Of a stretch of DNA of 64,000 nt, positions 46,798-59,240 are shown one piece after another. The stretch's first letter is position 1. Each line of letters opens with the position of its first letter. The notes under the pieces were generated by a model. It was not told where the DNA came from, searched no databases, and saw nothing but the letters and a program-made list of their open reading frames with translations. Both the position numbers and the translations under genes were made by a program. Source of the stretch: Ceratodon purpureus (taxonomy: Eukaryota > Streptophyta > Bryopsida > Pseudoditrichales > Ditrichaceae); NCBI GenBank assembly GCA_014871385.1, contig CM026426.1, positions 44,750,484 through 44,814,483 on the forward strand, written 5' to 3'.

Positions 46798-49700
46798 ATG
46801 CATGATTCTATATCTCCAATCTTCTACCAGGCGCTTAGAATGGCATCTATTCGTGCCCATGGCCATGTGGCCCCGTTTACAGCGCCATTAGGTGAAGATG
46901 GATCAGTGAAGGTGTCGGAGCAGCTTTTGAGTCTTAGGTTTCATTTTTGAATGGGGTCCATGTACGTTGAGAAGGAGATTTTTGATGACAATGGAGTGTT
47001 GAGTGAGACTATTCTTCAAGTGAAAACCAGAGAGGAAGAGGGTTTCGTTTGGACATTACATAGTGGTACATATAAAGTCTACGACCTCACGGATTCACAG
47101 ATCTCAGAGCCTACTGTCATGTTGACCCCGCCCAATTCTACTTCCAATGTTTGGGTTCCTAATCTGGTGAAGGTCAAGATAGAAGGCAGTGCTCCCAACG
47201 TCCACTGCCTTAGCGATTTGGATGATGATGTTGTCCCTGATATCAGGCTTGCAGATACTTGTGCGGATCCATTTCAACGACGGACCTCTGCTGGGTCCAC
47301 TCGCTTACTGCCGGGTAGGACTCACCTACGTTCGCCATCAGTTTCCGCTAGCCGTCCCCTTGTTCATCCAACTTCACGGAAGCCGCGTAGCATCTTGGAG
47401 GCCATCAAGAAGACTGTTGGAAGGAGGGGCTGCAGGTCAGATATATTGTCAATTGATTTTGCTAGCCTCGAGCATGTAGAAGTGAAGTACCTTCCCGCAA
47501 CCTATGATGGTGACAAGATCTTTGAGTTGCCTCCTCTCCTTAGGAACATCCCCACGACATTCAGTGGAGAGTTGGCTGGCATGGCAAAGCAATACGACAG
47601 GCACGCGTGGTGTAAGACTATGACCATGAATGTTAAGAATGACTTCGGCCTCAAGTTTCACAAGTCCAATTGTACGGGCCATCTTCAGTGCCCGAACTTG
47701 AATCGTGATTATATAGATAGGTATCAAGGGAAGGTGAATTCTACTGAGTGGGCTAAGCTTACCCCAAGTCAGATTTTAGTAGGAGAGAAGCATCCATCTA
47801 ACTCAACTCTTGTTTGCAAAATCTGCCATACTCCCCCTGTTTGTTTAGAATTATGTGCTGCGAAGATCTTCCATGTCACCGGCAAAGATCCAAATATGAC
47901 TCGGGCTGCCTTCCATCCCGCACATCATAAACATCCAATTTTGGATGGTACCTGCCTCGAGACCTTGGATCACATGCACGAGTGCATAGGCGAGCAAGTT
48001 CTCCGTACTCCGAATGCGAAGAACTCTGCCATTGTCTTGGGAGTGAGCAAGATATTTCTGGCGGACTACCTCATTCAAGCAACTCTAGGGCAAAATCACC
48101 TTCGTAGTTTACCCATGGCTCAGGTGATGGACAAGTTTGAGACTATGTTGGATGCAAACATTTGGCACTTTGTTGCATGAACAAAGAAATTCCTACGCCA
48201 AGACAATATTGTAGTCGATAACATCATGCGATTGAAAGAGTACAACGCCTTCAAATTCATCCACGATAACCGCTTTCCAGGCCAAACGAAAGGGAAGGTG
48301 TTCATCTTCAAAATGTCAGTGGATATGCCAGGCAGTGGTACGGACCTAGTGAAGCGCATGCAGCCCGGGGAAGACCTTCAAGATTCGTGGATCATGTTCG
48401 ACCATGTCAGACAAATGAAGGACTGGAGCACCATGGCATGTCATGTATATGATAGTAGATACTGCAGAGTCATGACCATAGCTCTATGTGATATGCAGTC
48501 CGAGGACGCCACTGCCCAGACCTTGTTCTGGGAGAACCTGAACAGTGTGATGGAGGACAATGGACATCCGAAGCCGAACTTCAAAGGATTCATGGCAGAC
48601 AGTGCAGGCGCGAACTGGCATGCTGTGCGGAAGGTGTACGGCAACCGAAACGTGAATGACAAGATGGAAGGTCGGCAACAAACTTGTCTTTTTTATTGGA
48701 CCAAGTGCCTTGAGCGGGTGACGATAGCCCACATAAATCTCGACTATCAAGAGCAAATGAGATCCCTGTGCAAGCAGTGGAAGGACACTATGACCCACGA
48801 GGAGGCGGAGGACATGTACAACGTCATCCGAAGATGGTGGCAATCTGGAGCGTACGTCACCTCGGACGCTGCATTACGAGCTCTCAACGGCTGGATGGTC
48901 TTCTGGCACTACCGCTACAGGCAATGGGGTGGAGAGATGCAATTCGTAAGTACCTTACCCTAAACCTTGGCCCCTATGCAAGTTCTATATCAGATTCTTG
49001 CATTTACTGAATCAGTTCTCTTTATTTCCGACAGAATCTCTCGCTTGATGAACGAGCAGACATGCCTTCATGCAACCTAGCGGAGACAGTACACAACAAG
49101 TGGCTACAACAATTTGGTTACATTGGGAACCGCCTATACAACGCCACAGTAAACACTATGATGCGCGCCTTCATGCAAACCACGCAATACAGGAAGTATC
49201 TGAAGGGGGCACGAGGAGGCAAAGGACCGGATAAAGCAGAGCTCCGTCTTTGTCAAGCACAACAAAGCTTGGACTCTGTCATGATTGCTGAAGCAATGAA
49301 GGCTTATCCTAGAGCGGACGATGTGCTAACGAAAGAGAAAGGAATAAAGGGCGCCGAGATCTTTGGCTCATTGAAGCGGAAGATTGATCTCCCCCCGGGA
49401 TCAGCTCACGACTTACACCGCTTAGATAAGGTGAAAATGTCAAGCCCAAACGAGGAAGAAATGCGATGCAAAGATTTTCAGGGGAGCAAAAGGCACACCT
49501 ACCCCTACGTATTCTAAGAGGAAGAAAGACTATCACACCAAATGTAATGTTCCTTCTGAGTTCTAGTTGTGCCCTGATGATATCAGCCGTTGCGTGAAGG
49601 AGGGGCCCAAGACTTGGGTTGTCGATTGGCCAAGCATCCCTACGGTGTGGTCTGTTAAAATTGGAACTAATCTCACTCGTCAGGAAGTTCTAAGTCTTGA

Positions 49701-50224
49701 GGAGGCTGGATTTGAATTGCAGCAGCAAGGAAAATTGTCCTCAAGGCGTCAATTCAAAGGAGCTTCGAAGTGGCCACTTCCCAAGGTCCCACTTTAAGGA
49801 ACCAGTAAACCCAGATGCGCACTCTACGCTCCGCAATAATCATTCCATTCAAAGGAATCTTGACGTACCCACTGTAGATCATAGAAACAAGTGGGAAAGT
49901 GCTGCACTCATGGACTATTGCGGTGTTACAGGAGTAACCACTATTCCTTATCCTGGTTATGGATGCGTCGTAACTTTAAACACAGGAGGGAACAAGATGT
50001 ACCGCATCACCATTGCGAGCTTCCCTGAATGCACTTACCCAGATTTTGTAAAGATGCTTTCGGAGACTCTTGGGAAGGCAAAGCAATGGAAATATTGCAA
50101 ACACGTATACTATATTCTTTGGTACATGTGCAAGATGGATCCTAAGGTGGACTCCTTCATGCATGCTCCTAACTATAGCTACAATGAAGTTATGCGCATC
50201 ATTGAACGTATGGGCGCAATGTAG
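46798..50224 (+). pseudogene. Mutator-like (MULE) transposase with SWIM finger, one intron, decayed
   Basis: One frame runs from ATG 46798 (or 46840) to 48945, interrupted only by TGA at 46948 and TGA at 48178. An 89-bp phase-0 intron (48946-49034, ttc|gtaagt...gacag|AAT) follows, then exon 49035 onward. The DDE core reads HVYDSRYCRVMTIALCDMQ, LFWENLNSVM, FKGFMADSAGANWHAVRKVY and a TCLFYW turn. CNLAETVHNKWLQQF matches the AE.hN block after the core. A frameshift near 49475, TAA 49515 and TAG 49564 separate the C-terminal part, where a SWIM-type finger reads FPECTYPDF...KYCKHVYYILW. The second cysteine is replaced by tyrosine. Terminal inverted repeats were not found. Confidence 0.75.
48946..49034 (+). 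other. Intron of the MULE transposase
   Basis: gtaagt donor, tttccgacag acceptor, phase 0, 89 bp. Coding similarity resumes directly on both sides. Confidence 0.85.
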
Positions 50225-50792
50225 CATGCATTTACTCTTCAAAACTGAACATCTATGTTAACGATATTCCAGCAGTCCCTTGATTTGAAATGGATTTGTA
50301 TTTGATTTGAACTGCGAAGAATAAAGTTTCTACTATTATCTTATACTTTAGTTATTTATTGTGCACGGATGAATTACCTGCATACTTCTGAAGAGGCAAT
50401 AATCATTCATATATATAAATTTTAATATCTTTTTGGGGTTTTTTTTTTTTTTTTCCTGGTAAAAGAAATTTGTAATTTTCAGCCTCATCAAAGAGTATCT
50501 CGGATCCGATACACACCTACCAAATGACGATGTGGAGTCCCTTGGATCGGAGATACCTAATAACAAGGCTGGAAATCATTATAATTGTGAAACAGAATCA
50601 AATTATTCTAAAATGGAATATTGCAATATGTTTTAAGTATTTTTCATCCTAAATCCATATTTTCTTGCTTTTAAAGAATAAAACTAGTGTTTTCGTAATT
50701 GTGTGTATAATTTGTGGTTCTATATGGAATCCACAAAAATAGGTACTTTACTAAATATAATCATTTTTGACTGTCGCAAAAAAAAAAACCCG

Positions 50793-50824
<32 letters not shown>

Positions 50825-52080
50825 AAAAAATTGACTTTTTTTCAAAATTTTAGTCCAATTTTAGAGTTTGTGCTCGCTGCTCACAAGATTGCTTTGCTGG
50901 GTGGCGGCGTGGTCTTTTTTCCATACGGGAACACGACTCGTTTTTAGTAGCAGCGTGGTCTTCGGCCCCCGCGAGGGCGAGGAAAAGTTTCCGACCCCGT
51001 CCTCCTTTACACAGGTTTTTGTTGTGCGAGTTTGTTTTTGTAGGGCGAGGTGTTCTGTGGCGCAAAGCTTTACTGCGAGGGTTTGTTGTGTTTGCCGAGA
51101 GTTGAGTTTTTGGTTACCTGCTTTGTTGTGTAGTTTGGGGAGAGTTTGTCGCGCTTCTGCATTTTTTAGTATTGGGAGTGTTTGCCACCTGTGGGTTTGC
51201 AGCTTTGGAGTGATTGGCGCGAGTTCAATTGAGGGTGTGCTGCTTTGTTTTTCAATTCAAGCTATTTTGCTTTGCAATTTAGTTTGTTTCCCCCGGTTTT
51301 CGTATACACTTGTAAACATCAGGATTTGAGGTGTTTTGTTTGGAAGCCTTGCGAGTTTTAGTTGTGCAGAATAGTTCCGCATTTGCATTTGTCGTATTCA
51401 TCATCAGAAGTAGGGTTTCTGAGGAATTGAACTGAGGGTTTTGGGTTGCACATTGGGAGAAGCCGAATTGGTTATCAACATTATTGACTGAACCTACTTG
51501 GTCTTGAGGGTGCATGGCAACATTGTTGAGAAATTAGGTGACTTATTCTTCAATTTTCCATTCTGTCAGTTCTAATGCTTTGTCAAGTTATCGCAACATA
51601 AGGGTTAGCATGTGGTTTTTTTGAGACAAATTCTGCATATACATGCGTATTGTTGCAAGCATACTGTGATACTTTTTATTATTTATCTGAATTTTTGTCT
51701 AAATAATGTCTGTGTGTCTTTGTGTGTCCTTGTGTGCTTATGTGTTTGTGTCTGTCAGTGTTTGTGTCTGTGTCTGAATTAATTGTATTGGTTTTGTTGT
51801 GTATATGAATTTCGATCTGGATGGTGTCTGTGTCTTTGTGACTGTACGTGTTTTTTTCTCTATTTGAATTTCATTATGAATGGTGCCGGTGTCAATGTCT
51901 GAATTTATGTCTGCTTGTATACATGTCCGTCTCTGTGTATGTGTGTAAACTTTATGTTTGCAATAGCATATTTGTTGTCTGATGTATTACATTTCAACTT
52001 CATTTGCATTGCGTATTAGTTTTTGAACTTTGATTATTTGGTTTTCTATTTAGTTTCAATCCTAATGTTGAAAAACCTAG
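50225..52080. other. Gene-free stretch with A-rich and TG-rich simple sequence
   Basis: An inverted pair lies around 50492-50556 (gtatctcggatcc with ggatcggagatac). A-runs occur at 50780-50830 and tgtgtctgtgt-type repeats at 51700-51960. The plus ORF at 50868-51329 is Cys/Phe-rich, unlike a known protein. Confidence 0.45.
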
Positions 52081-52236
52081 GTCATCAACATAGAGACCAA
52101 GATCACAGAGTTCGACCATAAGGGGGCATACATCATCAAAATCCTGTGTTCGTCTATGGGGGATAATCCATACTTTTTTGCCAGAATAGTGGACACATCA
52201 ATAAACCACTTCGACCCGATTTCCTTAATGCAAAGA

Positions 52237-52925
52237 CTAGAGCCTTCTCATTTTGATGAGATAGTAAAGACAATACGGGAGCCAAATGACAATATAGGAC
52301 GTATTGCGAAATGACTTTGTAGCAACATAATGGCTACTTGGCAACTTACTGCCCTCTAGAAGTAGGTCCTCCACCAAAAAGCGCAACAATTCCGTGGCAA
52401 AGGTGTTGCTCACACCAAAGACCACACACATGTTTATGATGACAATGGTTAGAGACACAATGCTTGGCTTTGATCCTCGATACAGGGGGGTTGTGGCCTG
52501 CTCATAGAGACGTCGCAGTCTATCAACAATGTCAGCATTGAGGTCATCTTTGGCCCCAAGAGCAGGCTCAACTCTAGCGTCCCTATGGAGAGCATCGTCA
52601 CGGACCAAGGCCTCCATGACTTGCCTCTGGACATGGTGGTACTCCTCCAACAAAGTTACGTCATTGGCAACATGATCCTCTTTAGGGACGTCTTCAGCAA
52701 TGTCTAGGACAACGTTGTCGTTGCCAACCTGGGGACCATCGTCAACAACATTGTTATCGTAGGCAATGTCGTCCACCCAGAGCCCATCTAGTGGATAGCC
52801 CTCCGGTGGGTCACAACCAATGAGGGAGTTAGTCAAGAAAGGGTCTCTGCCCACAGCCGCGTTGTCGTCTTCAATGACGGTGATTCGCTTCCTTCGACCC
52901 CCATGACACTTGCGGCAAGGGCATT
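52237..52925 (-). pseudogene. CACTA/En-Spm TNP2-type transposase, N-terminal fragment
   Basis: Reading down from about 52925, CPCRKCHGGRRKR matches the small zinc module of the transposase-associated domain. An acidic linker follows, then RLRRLYEQATTPLYRGSKPS, SLTIVIINMCVVFGVSNTFA, ELLRFLVEDLLLEGSKLPSS and YIVIWLPYCLYYL. The L-Y-x-G, then LL..LLP.G..LP.S.Y order is that of TNP2 N-termini. The frame stops at 52237 and no catalytic DDE region is seen further down, so it is truncated. CACTA terminal repeats were not identified. Confidence 0.55.
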
Positions 52926-53305
52926 GTTACTATGATATGTTCTGCATCATTGCCACTCGTAGATGAGGTCACCGAGAGGGAGGTGACGCAATGTCCGCCC
53001 TTGAGCATCATGTCGGATTTTAGCGCCGCGATGACGGACGTCTATCGTCATAGCACTTGAACTGCTACCATCACAAACACAGTGTACACAAAGATGTCAA
53101 ACCTAGCTATAATTACTCAAGGAATAACATCAAGAAGACAAAGCAACAATGTGATCATGGTAAGCACTGTCGAGCTGTTTGAAGTGATGTCTATGACTAT
53201 GTCCTAGCAATCACATAGACGTTTCTAGAGGCATCTGGATGCTTCTCAATCACAATCTCTATCTGGGACAACATCTACAAAAACATACCAAAAATTCAGA
53301 GAAAG

Positions 53306-53845
53306 TTGTGTAGTCCAAATGGACAGCGGAGGGGAGGGGGGGGGGGGGGGGGGGAGAAGGAAGGGAATGACAGTTGGGAAAGAAATTTAATTAAAATAAC
53401 AAGGCCGAAATGGACTGTGAAGGGGGGAGAGGGAAATGGGAGAAAGAGAAAAAATAAAGGAGGAAAAACCCCAAAAAAAGAGGGGCCAAAATGGAGGAGG
53501 ATGAAGAGAAGGAGGATGGAGGGGGTTTCCAAGGAATTGAGAGTGATCAAAAATGATAAAGGAGAAAAAAAATAAAAGTATAAAAAAATAGAGAAATTAG
53601 AGAGACTGGAATGGACAATAGAGGTGAGAAAGAGAGAAGGAAAGGAAAATGAGAATGAGTGAGAAAGGAAAAAAACTTAAACTTAAAAATATCTTAATAA
53701 AAATAAAATAAAAAAGGAGAAAGTAGTGAGGCTGAAATGGACAGTGGAGAGGAGGGGTGAGGAAGAGAGAAGGAAAGGGGGATGGGAGTGAGTGAGAAAG
53801 AAAAAAAAAGAAAAAAAAAAAAAAAAAAAAAAAAAAAAAGCAATG
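53306..53845. repeat. G/A-rich tandem array, unit about 110-130 bp
   Basis: Units start aaatggacagtggagagg or similar (near 53318, 53410, 53488, 53610, 53737). It contains a run of about 20 G (53337-53355) and a terminal A-run. ORFs in it are compositional. Confidence 0.85.
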
Positions 53846-54210
53846 GCGACATTGTTAATTATGTCATGTGCTCTTAAGTCACGTTTACGGTCATATCCTA
53901 GGTGATACAGAGACGTCTAGGAAGACATCTTGATGTTGATCACTGACAGTCCCTATGTTACATCCTCATTTCAATTTGTTCATATCAATTATAAAAGTAA
54001 ATGTATTGTACACATAAAATAGATGCTTGGTACAAAAATCGGCGACCGCAGTTGGAACTTGCCAACATTTCCCCTTCATTGATACTACAATATGATGGGC
54101 TATGTGGATGAATGACTCAATCCCCTTAGTCTTCAAAATGTATTCTACATAGGAAACCTATATCTTTACAACACATTATTTCCGTCACTCATTGCAATAC
54201 AAACTTGGTC

Positions 54211-54727
54211 CTAGAGCCAATGGTCATAGTTGTCTTCCCATGTATCAAAAGGGTAACCACCATCATAGAACCAAGACAAGCTGTACATATTCTTGTTGTA
54301 TACATTGTCAATAGTCTCAGGCATAAAGTCTTTGGTATTCAATAAACCACGCTCATAGATATACATGTGTTCACTATGATGAAATGCTAGCTTCTCAAGG
54401 TATGCAGCAAGCTGGACATTGTATTCTTCAAATGGATAATGTTCGTACAGTGCGGCGCACTCTCCCACGGATTCCGCATTGGACAAGCCCTCCTCATGCA
54501 AGGCCATGTTGACAGTACCGGGATAGCTTGCAGGCCCTGTAACGTTGGAATATGGTTGATGAAGATCATCGCTACCTCAATGTCAACGTTGTTCGTACTT
54601 GCAAGATGACTAAGACACATTGTCCACCATCTCCGTGCACCACAAGAAATGTCGATATGGACAGTTTGAAAGACATCACAAAATGTATATACTTCATGTG
54701 ACATACAGGTGTCATGGAAACTCACCA
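54211..54727 (-). pseudogene. Unrecognised decayed ORF
   Basis: A first frame reads FHDTCMSHEVYTFCDVFQTV, SCGARRWWTMCLSHLAST and MIFINHIPTLQGL. After a shift near 54540 a second reads ECAALYEHYPFEEYNVQLAA, GLLNTKDFMPETIDNVYNKN and DGGYPFDTWEDNYDHWL. It is strongly protein-like. It probably belongs to a mobile element, given its setting among repeats, but the family is not recognised. Confidence 0.4.
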
Positions 54728-57115
54728 GAGATTAACCGGTTCTGATTTTGTACTTGCACATCCAACTTGGGAGGACCCCCCTTTTCATCCACCGACACTT
54801 GCAATGTAGGCGTTGTTTGCAGACAGCAAAATCCAGCCCCAATTTTTGCTTCATCTACAATGGACAAATACACGATGGCCTTATACTACCCCACCGCTAG
54901 ATGCAACAACCTTTGCATGGACACAAACACTTTCTTTCTTGGTGTTGAGACACGCCGACTGCATCTGTTCATCCAACAAGCTGAACATGCGTTAGCTGTG
55001 AAGCAGAGTAAGGTCATACACCTATGTTCATGAACTAATTGGCCTAATCGGACCACACATGCTTTAAAGTTTTGCAGAGTTCAATGCAGAATATGCATAT
55101 CTTGACATTTACCTGTACAGAGGACATATTCCGAGATGTATACGTAAACATCATTGCGACAACTAACATGTGAATTGTCATGTCAACAAGGACGCCCATG
55201 TCTAATGAGAAGTGTTGAGGATAGAGAATACAACTTTTTTGACTTGAATCCTTGTTGGACTTTCACAAGTAACCAATGACGTCTTCACGTGTATCAAGAT
55301 GTCTAAGAGGATGTCCCTACAGACATAATTGTGTCAAAAGAGACGTCTCGATGGATGTCGTTGTGAACATAAGTGTGTCCATGGAGATGTCTCTATGGAT
55401 GTGACAGAAAAGTTGTGGGATGGAATTTCAATGATCCCTCATCCACGTGTCCCACCACTTCAATGTTCCGCATGACGGACTTGGTACAAGGAACGCGCCC
55501 ATGTAACGAGCCGACATTATTTTGGTGGGGGAGTCTAAAACCCTAAGGTAGTGTAGTTTATATGAGTGATTCAAGCATAGGAGTGACCACAGGATGTATA
55601 GAACAAGATAGACTTGTAGGTTTTAGAGGCACTATACCACAAGCACTACAAGAGTGTGAGGTGACGTAGGCAGTTCTCTAGGTTTTTAAAAATTTCGTAG
55701 AGGTGATTGCGAGGGTCTCGCCTCCTGCTACAACGATGAAGATGAAGACCGAAAACAACACCACCCAATTGCGGCAGAGTGGGCGCTTAATGAAGCCCTT
55801 GAATACACCTACGCCACCTACATCGCCTGCGCCAAATCCTCGTGCGCCACACGTAAATGTTGTCACCCATTTAGTCGCCACGTGCGTCCACGTTACAAGT
55901 TCCTGGCACGCCACGCTAGTCAGTCCCGGCTATGCACGGCCATAGCCACCCCACGCTTATGAACACTGGCGGCGTGTTCTCTTGTTCCCTACAACATGGT
56001 TGTATATCCATGGGAGGCCAATTTCAGTAGACACAACTTGCACTTGGAGCGTGCGCAGGCATTGCAGAGCAATTGCGGACGGGTGCTGGTACTCATCCAA
56101 AATGCAGCAGAGCCGTAAGCTATTGCCGGCCGTCGTCAACTTCTCCCGGGCTCCAACCTATCTATGGTCTACAGAGTCAATAGTGACTTCCTAGGTGTTT
56201 CTTTTGTGTTGCTATTAGCTTTGAGTTGTCTTTGTTGTTGTTGCATTGTCCTAGCCTTCATCTGACTGTGTTTGGTGGATGTGTGCCGCAGCAAAGGGTT
56301 TAGGACTTTGAGGAGTGCCCATCCTGGCGGCACAAGATGCCGAAGCATCATCTCAGCTTCCAAAAGCGGCTGCGGTTGCCAATTGTATGGTTGGGCGACG
56401 AGCTCAATGAAAGGGATGGCGGTGTTGCTAAAGATGTGGTAAGAACGCAGAACAAAGCAAAAGTAGGAGGCGCGCGGCTCTAGACAAGCAAAGGAGAAGA
56501 GGAGAGCGCGTAAGCCATCTCCGGAGTTGCAACAAGACTTCAGGTAACTGTTTCATCCATCACATTTCTTTGAATTATTTCTTTGAGAGTTTCTTCCTTA
56601 CATCGAAATCCGTATTGCCTCACGTCTTGAAAAACGCAAATGGAGACGTTCGCATGTTCACGCAGATGTCTTCTGAGATATGGGCCGACACACCGTTGAT
56701 TATTAGCGGTCTCCATCCTAGGGCAGGGAAAGGTGGCCGTTCCTCACGTCATTTGAGGTTAGCGATGAGTTAGGTGAGGTTGACAATATCTCTTTTTAGA
56801 GTATGCTTTTTTCATGGTGTATCATGGTCAAGAACATGCAGTGCATGCGGATGTCCTCACGTCTCTCAGGACGTCCGTATGTCCCGGTGGATGTCTTCCG
56901 AGACAAGAGGCGCAACTTAGTTTGAGTCTACCCTAAAAACCTGCAACGGCCTCCATTCCTCGTGTTGTCCGTGGTTGTCTATTAGGTACGTACAGTCCCC
57001 TTTTCTTTCTCTTAGTGCCTGCTTTGTTAGCAAGGCATGTACATAGAAGTCTCTGAGGAAATATTACAGCACGGGCATGTTTTGACTAACGTGATCACGT
57101 CTTTGTTCTGTACAG
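54728..57115. other. Repeat-dense stretch without a recognised gene
   Basis: It contains many scattered words of the type agacgtct, ggatgtc and gacatc (for example 55270-55400, 56640-56680, 56840-56925). Confidence 0.4.
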
Positions 57116-57423
57116 CCAAGGGTATCATACCCACTCAGAGTCTGAAGAGGAGGAAGACAATGACAAAGAATCAGAGGAGGATGAAGAGAACAACACGTCC
57201 GACGAGCAAGAAGCACCCTCAGAGCTACGTTGAGCAATGGAACGTGAGTGGGTGCAGGGGAAGAAGCAGATGATTGTGGATGCCAAAGGCATTCCTTATA
57301 GCACCCTCGTGAAAGCATTCAAAGAGGATCTCCGCCAAATTGGCAAGGACTTGGATCACTGTACTAACTTTCCAAACTAGAAGGAGCATGTACTAGAGCA
57401 ATTTTTCAAGCGTGTGTATGCAA
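57116..57423 (+). pseudogene. Possible transposase-like fragment (plant Ptta/En-Spm type)
   Basis: An exon following tacag at 57115 reads QGYHTHSESEEEDNDKESEE, a stop, then MEREWVQGKKQMIVDAKGIP, LVKAFKEDLRQIGKDLDH, TAG at 57378 and EHVLEQFFKRVYA. A later frame near 57640-57760 reads NRMIDMKARKPLEVIDKLWN. An acidic stretch, a short helical block and a conserved Trp resemble plant Ptta/En-Spm accessory transposases. The match is weak and by memory only. Confidence 0.35.
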
Positions 57424-58084
57424 GTTAGCATTCTTCTCCAAATTCATATATGTGTTGGTTGTGTTGTCTTGATTGATAAGCTGTATGTGGGAATTGTAGA
57501 ACTAACACACGATTTGGCAAACTGATTGTGCCTTCTGTAGCCTTGAAGGTGAAGGGAGAAAGCAATTGCAAAACCATTGATTAGGCATGGATTGTGAAAC
57601 AAACCAACAAGACCCTGATCAACATCCAATTTTGACTAAATAGGATGATTGACATGAAAGCACGGAAGCCACTGGAAGTGATCGACAAGCTGTGGAACTG
57701 CTTGATGGCAAAGAGGGTGACTGAGGGGTCCAAGATGAAGTAAAAAAAAGCAAAAAGTTGCCAGGGGCAAGGGCACCCAATCCGCGCAGATGACCGCACT
57801 CTTAGAGACAGTAGTCAAGCTGGTGCGTATTGCCGTCCATCCACATCTTGTCATTACACTTCCATGTTCCACTATCTGACTTGTGATTCTTGATGCGTGC
57901 TTTGAAGGATCATCTATTCTGCCAAAGATCATCCCCTGAGACATCCTTGATGACGTCTCCGTGTCAACGTCCTCGTCACGGACATCTTTTGTAACGTAGA
58001 CCCTCTCCTTGGATGATTCCTTATCAGGATTCTCTTGTGTTTAGTGAAGTGGCCGCACACCTTGCTCCCCGTCTCTCTATCCTT

Positions 58085-58888
58085 TCCTTCACTCTCTCCT
58101 TCTCTCCTTGTCTCTCCCCCTCTCCACTGTTTCTTACCATCCTAGTCTTTGATGTTTTTTTTTTTTCCCCTTTCTAACTTTCTCCTTCCTTTGCCCCCCT
58201 CGTACCCTCCCTTGATTCCTCTACTCTCCTCCATCTCATATTCTCTTTTTCTCTCTTCCCCCCCCTCCCATCCCCTTCACCACTGTTTTTATCGATCTCA
58301 GTCATTCTTTTGTTTTATTTATATTTTGCCTCTTCTTCCTTCACCCCCCTCATACCCCCTCCCTCCACTTCCCCGCGCGCTTCCATTCACCCTCTCCATT
58401 GTCTAGGTCCATTTCAATCCTTTATTCCTTTTCTCCCCCTCCCCCTCTTATTTTTCTCCTTCCTTCATCCATTCATATATTCCCCCCTCCTCCCCCCACT
58501 CCACCTTCCTTCAGTCTCCCCTTCTGTCCTTCTCTTGCCCCCCCCTCCCCTCTCTATTTTTCTATGTCATCACGTTTTTATTATGTATCCCGTTGTTTCC
58601 AAGAACGTCTTTGTGGACGTCTCTTTGGACATCTCTGACAATGTCTCTGTGTCTCCTTCTCAGTTTTAATCCCCCTCACCTCAACTATCCCGCGCCTCAT
58701 GTTTATGGTCGTTGTTTCCTTATTTTACTCTGGTGACTTTTTTCTCATTCCCTCATCCCCGTCAATCTCCCGCGCCCACTCCCCCCTCCCCTTCCCTTTC
58801 ACTCACCCTCCCCTTATCTCATTCTCTCCCCCCCCCCCCCCCCCCCCCCTCTCGTCCCCCTCTCTACAGCCCATGTCGATTTTAATCC

Positions 58889-58929
<41 letters not shown>

Positions 58930-58945
58930 TTTTTTTTTTCCCCTT
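58085..58945. repeat. C/T-rich array, approximately the inverse of 53306-53845
   Basis: Units include ctccactgt/ccattgtc...tccatttcaatcctttatt, the complement of the aatggacagtgga units. Runs of about 20 C (58827-58847) and nearly 40 T (58889-58928) are present. The proline/phenylalanine ORFs are compositional. Confidence 0.8.
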
Positions 58946-59122
58946 TATGTTTTGCGTCTTCAAAAAGGTATATGAAGTTCTACATTGACCTAGTCATTAC
59001 TGCCCATGTAAACGTAGATTAAGCAACTCATTTGAAATAATGCATATCTCTTTCATTACTCTCCCTTCTCTAACCCAATGCATCTCTACTTTGCTTGACA
59101 CGTGCAGACCTGAAGAACATTG

Positions 59123-59162
59123 CATTAGGTGCAAAAACAGGTCAAGAAAAGGCCGTGTAAGC
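59123..59162 (+). repeat. Terminal inverted repeat, left
   Basis: It is the inverse of 63815-63854 with four mismatches. Confidence 0.9.
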
Positions 59163-59240
59163 GGCACGTGAGAGAAAAAAACGGGCGCTGCCCGCGTGCT
59201 TTTTGACATGGCACCGAAGGTGCCACGGTGGTGCTAGCAA

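Noticed and set aside
46190..50900. Long terminal inverted repeats for the MULE
   Set aside because: Only short GGATCC palindromes occur on both sides; no extended inverted match was seen.
50868..51329. 153-aa Cys/Phe/Val-rich plus ORF
   Set aside because: It has no recognisable domain, is flanked by simple sequence and is likely chance.
53306..53575. Gly/Lys-rich ORF
   Set aside because: It is the G/A-rich array with a poly-G run.
58149..59022. Proline/phenylalanine-rich ORFs
   Set aside because: They arise from the C/T-rich array and homopolymer runs.
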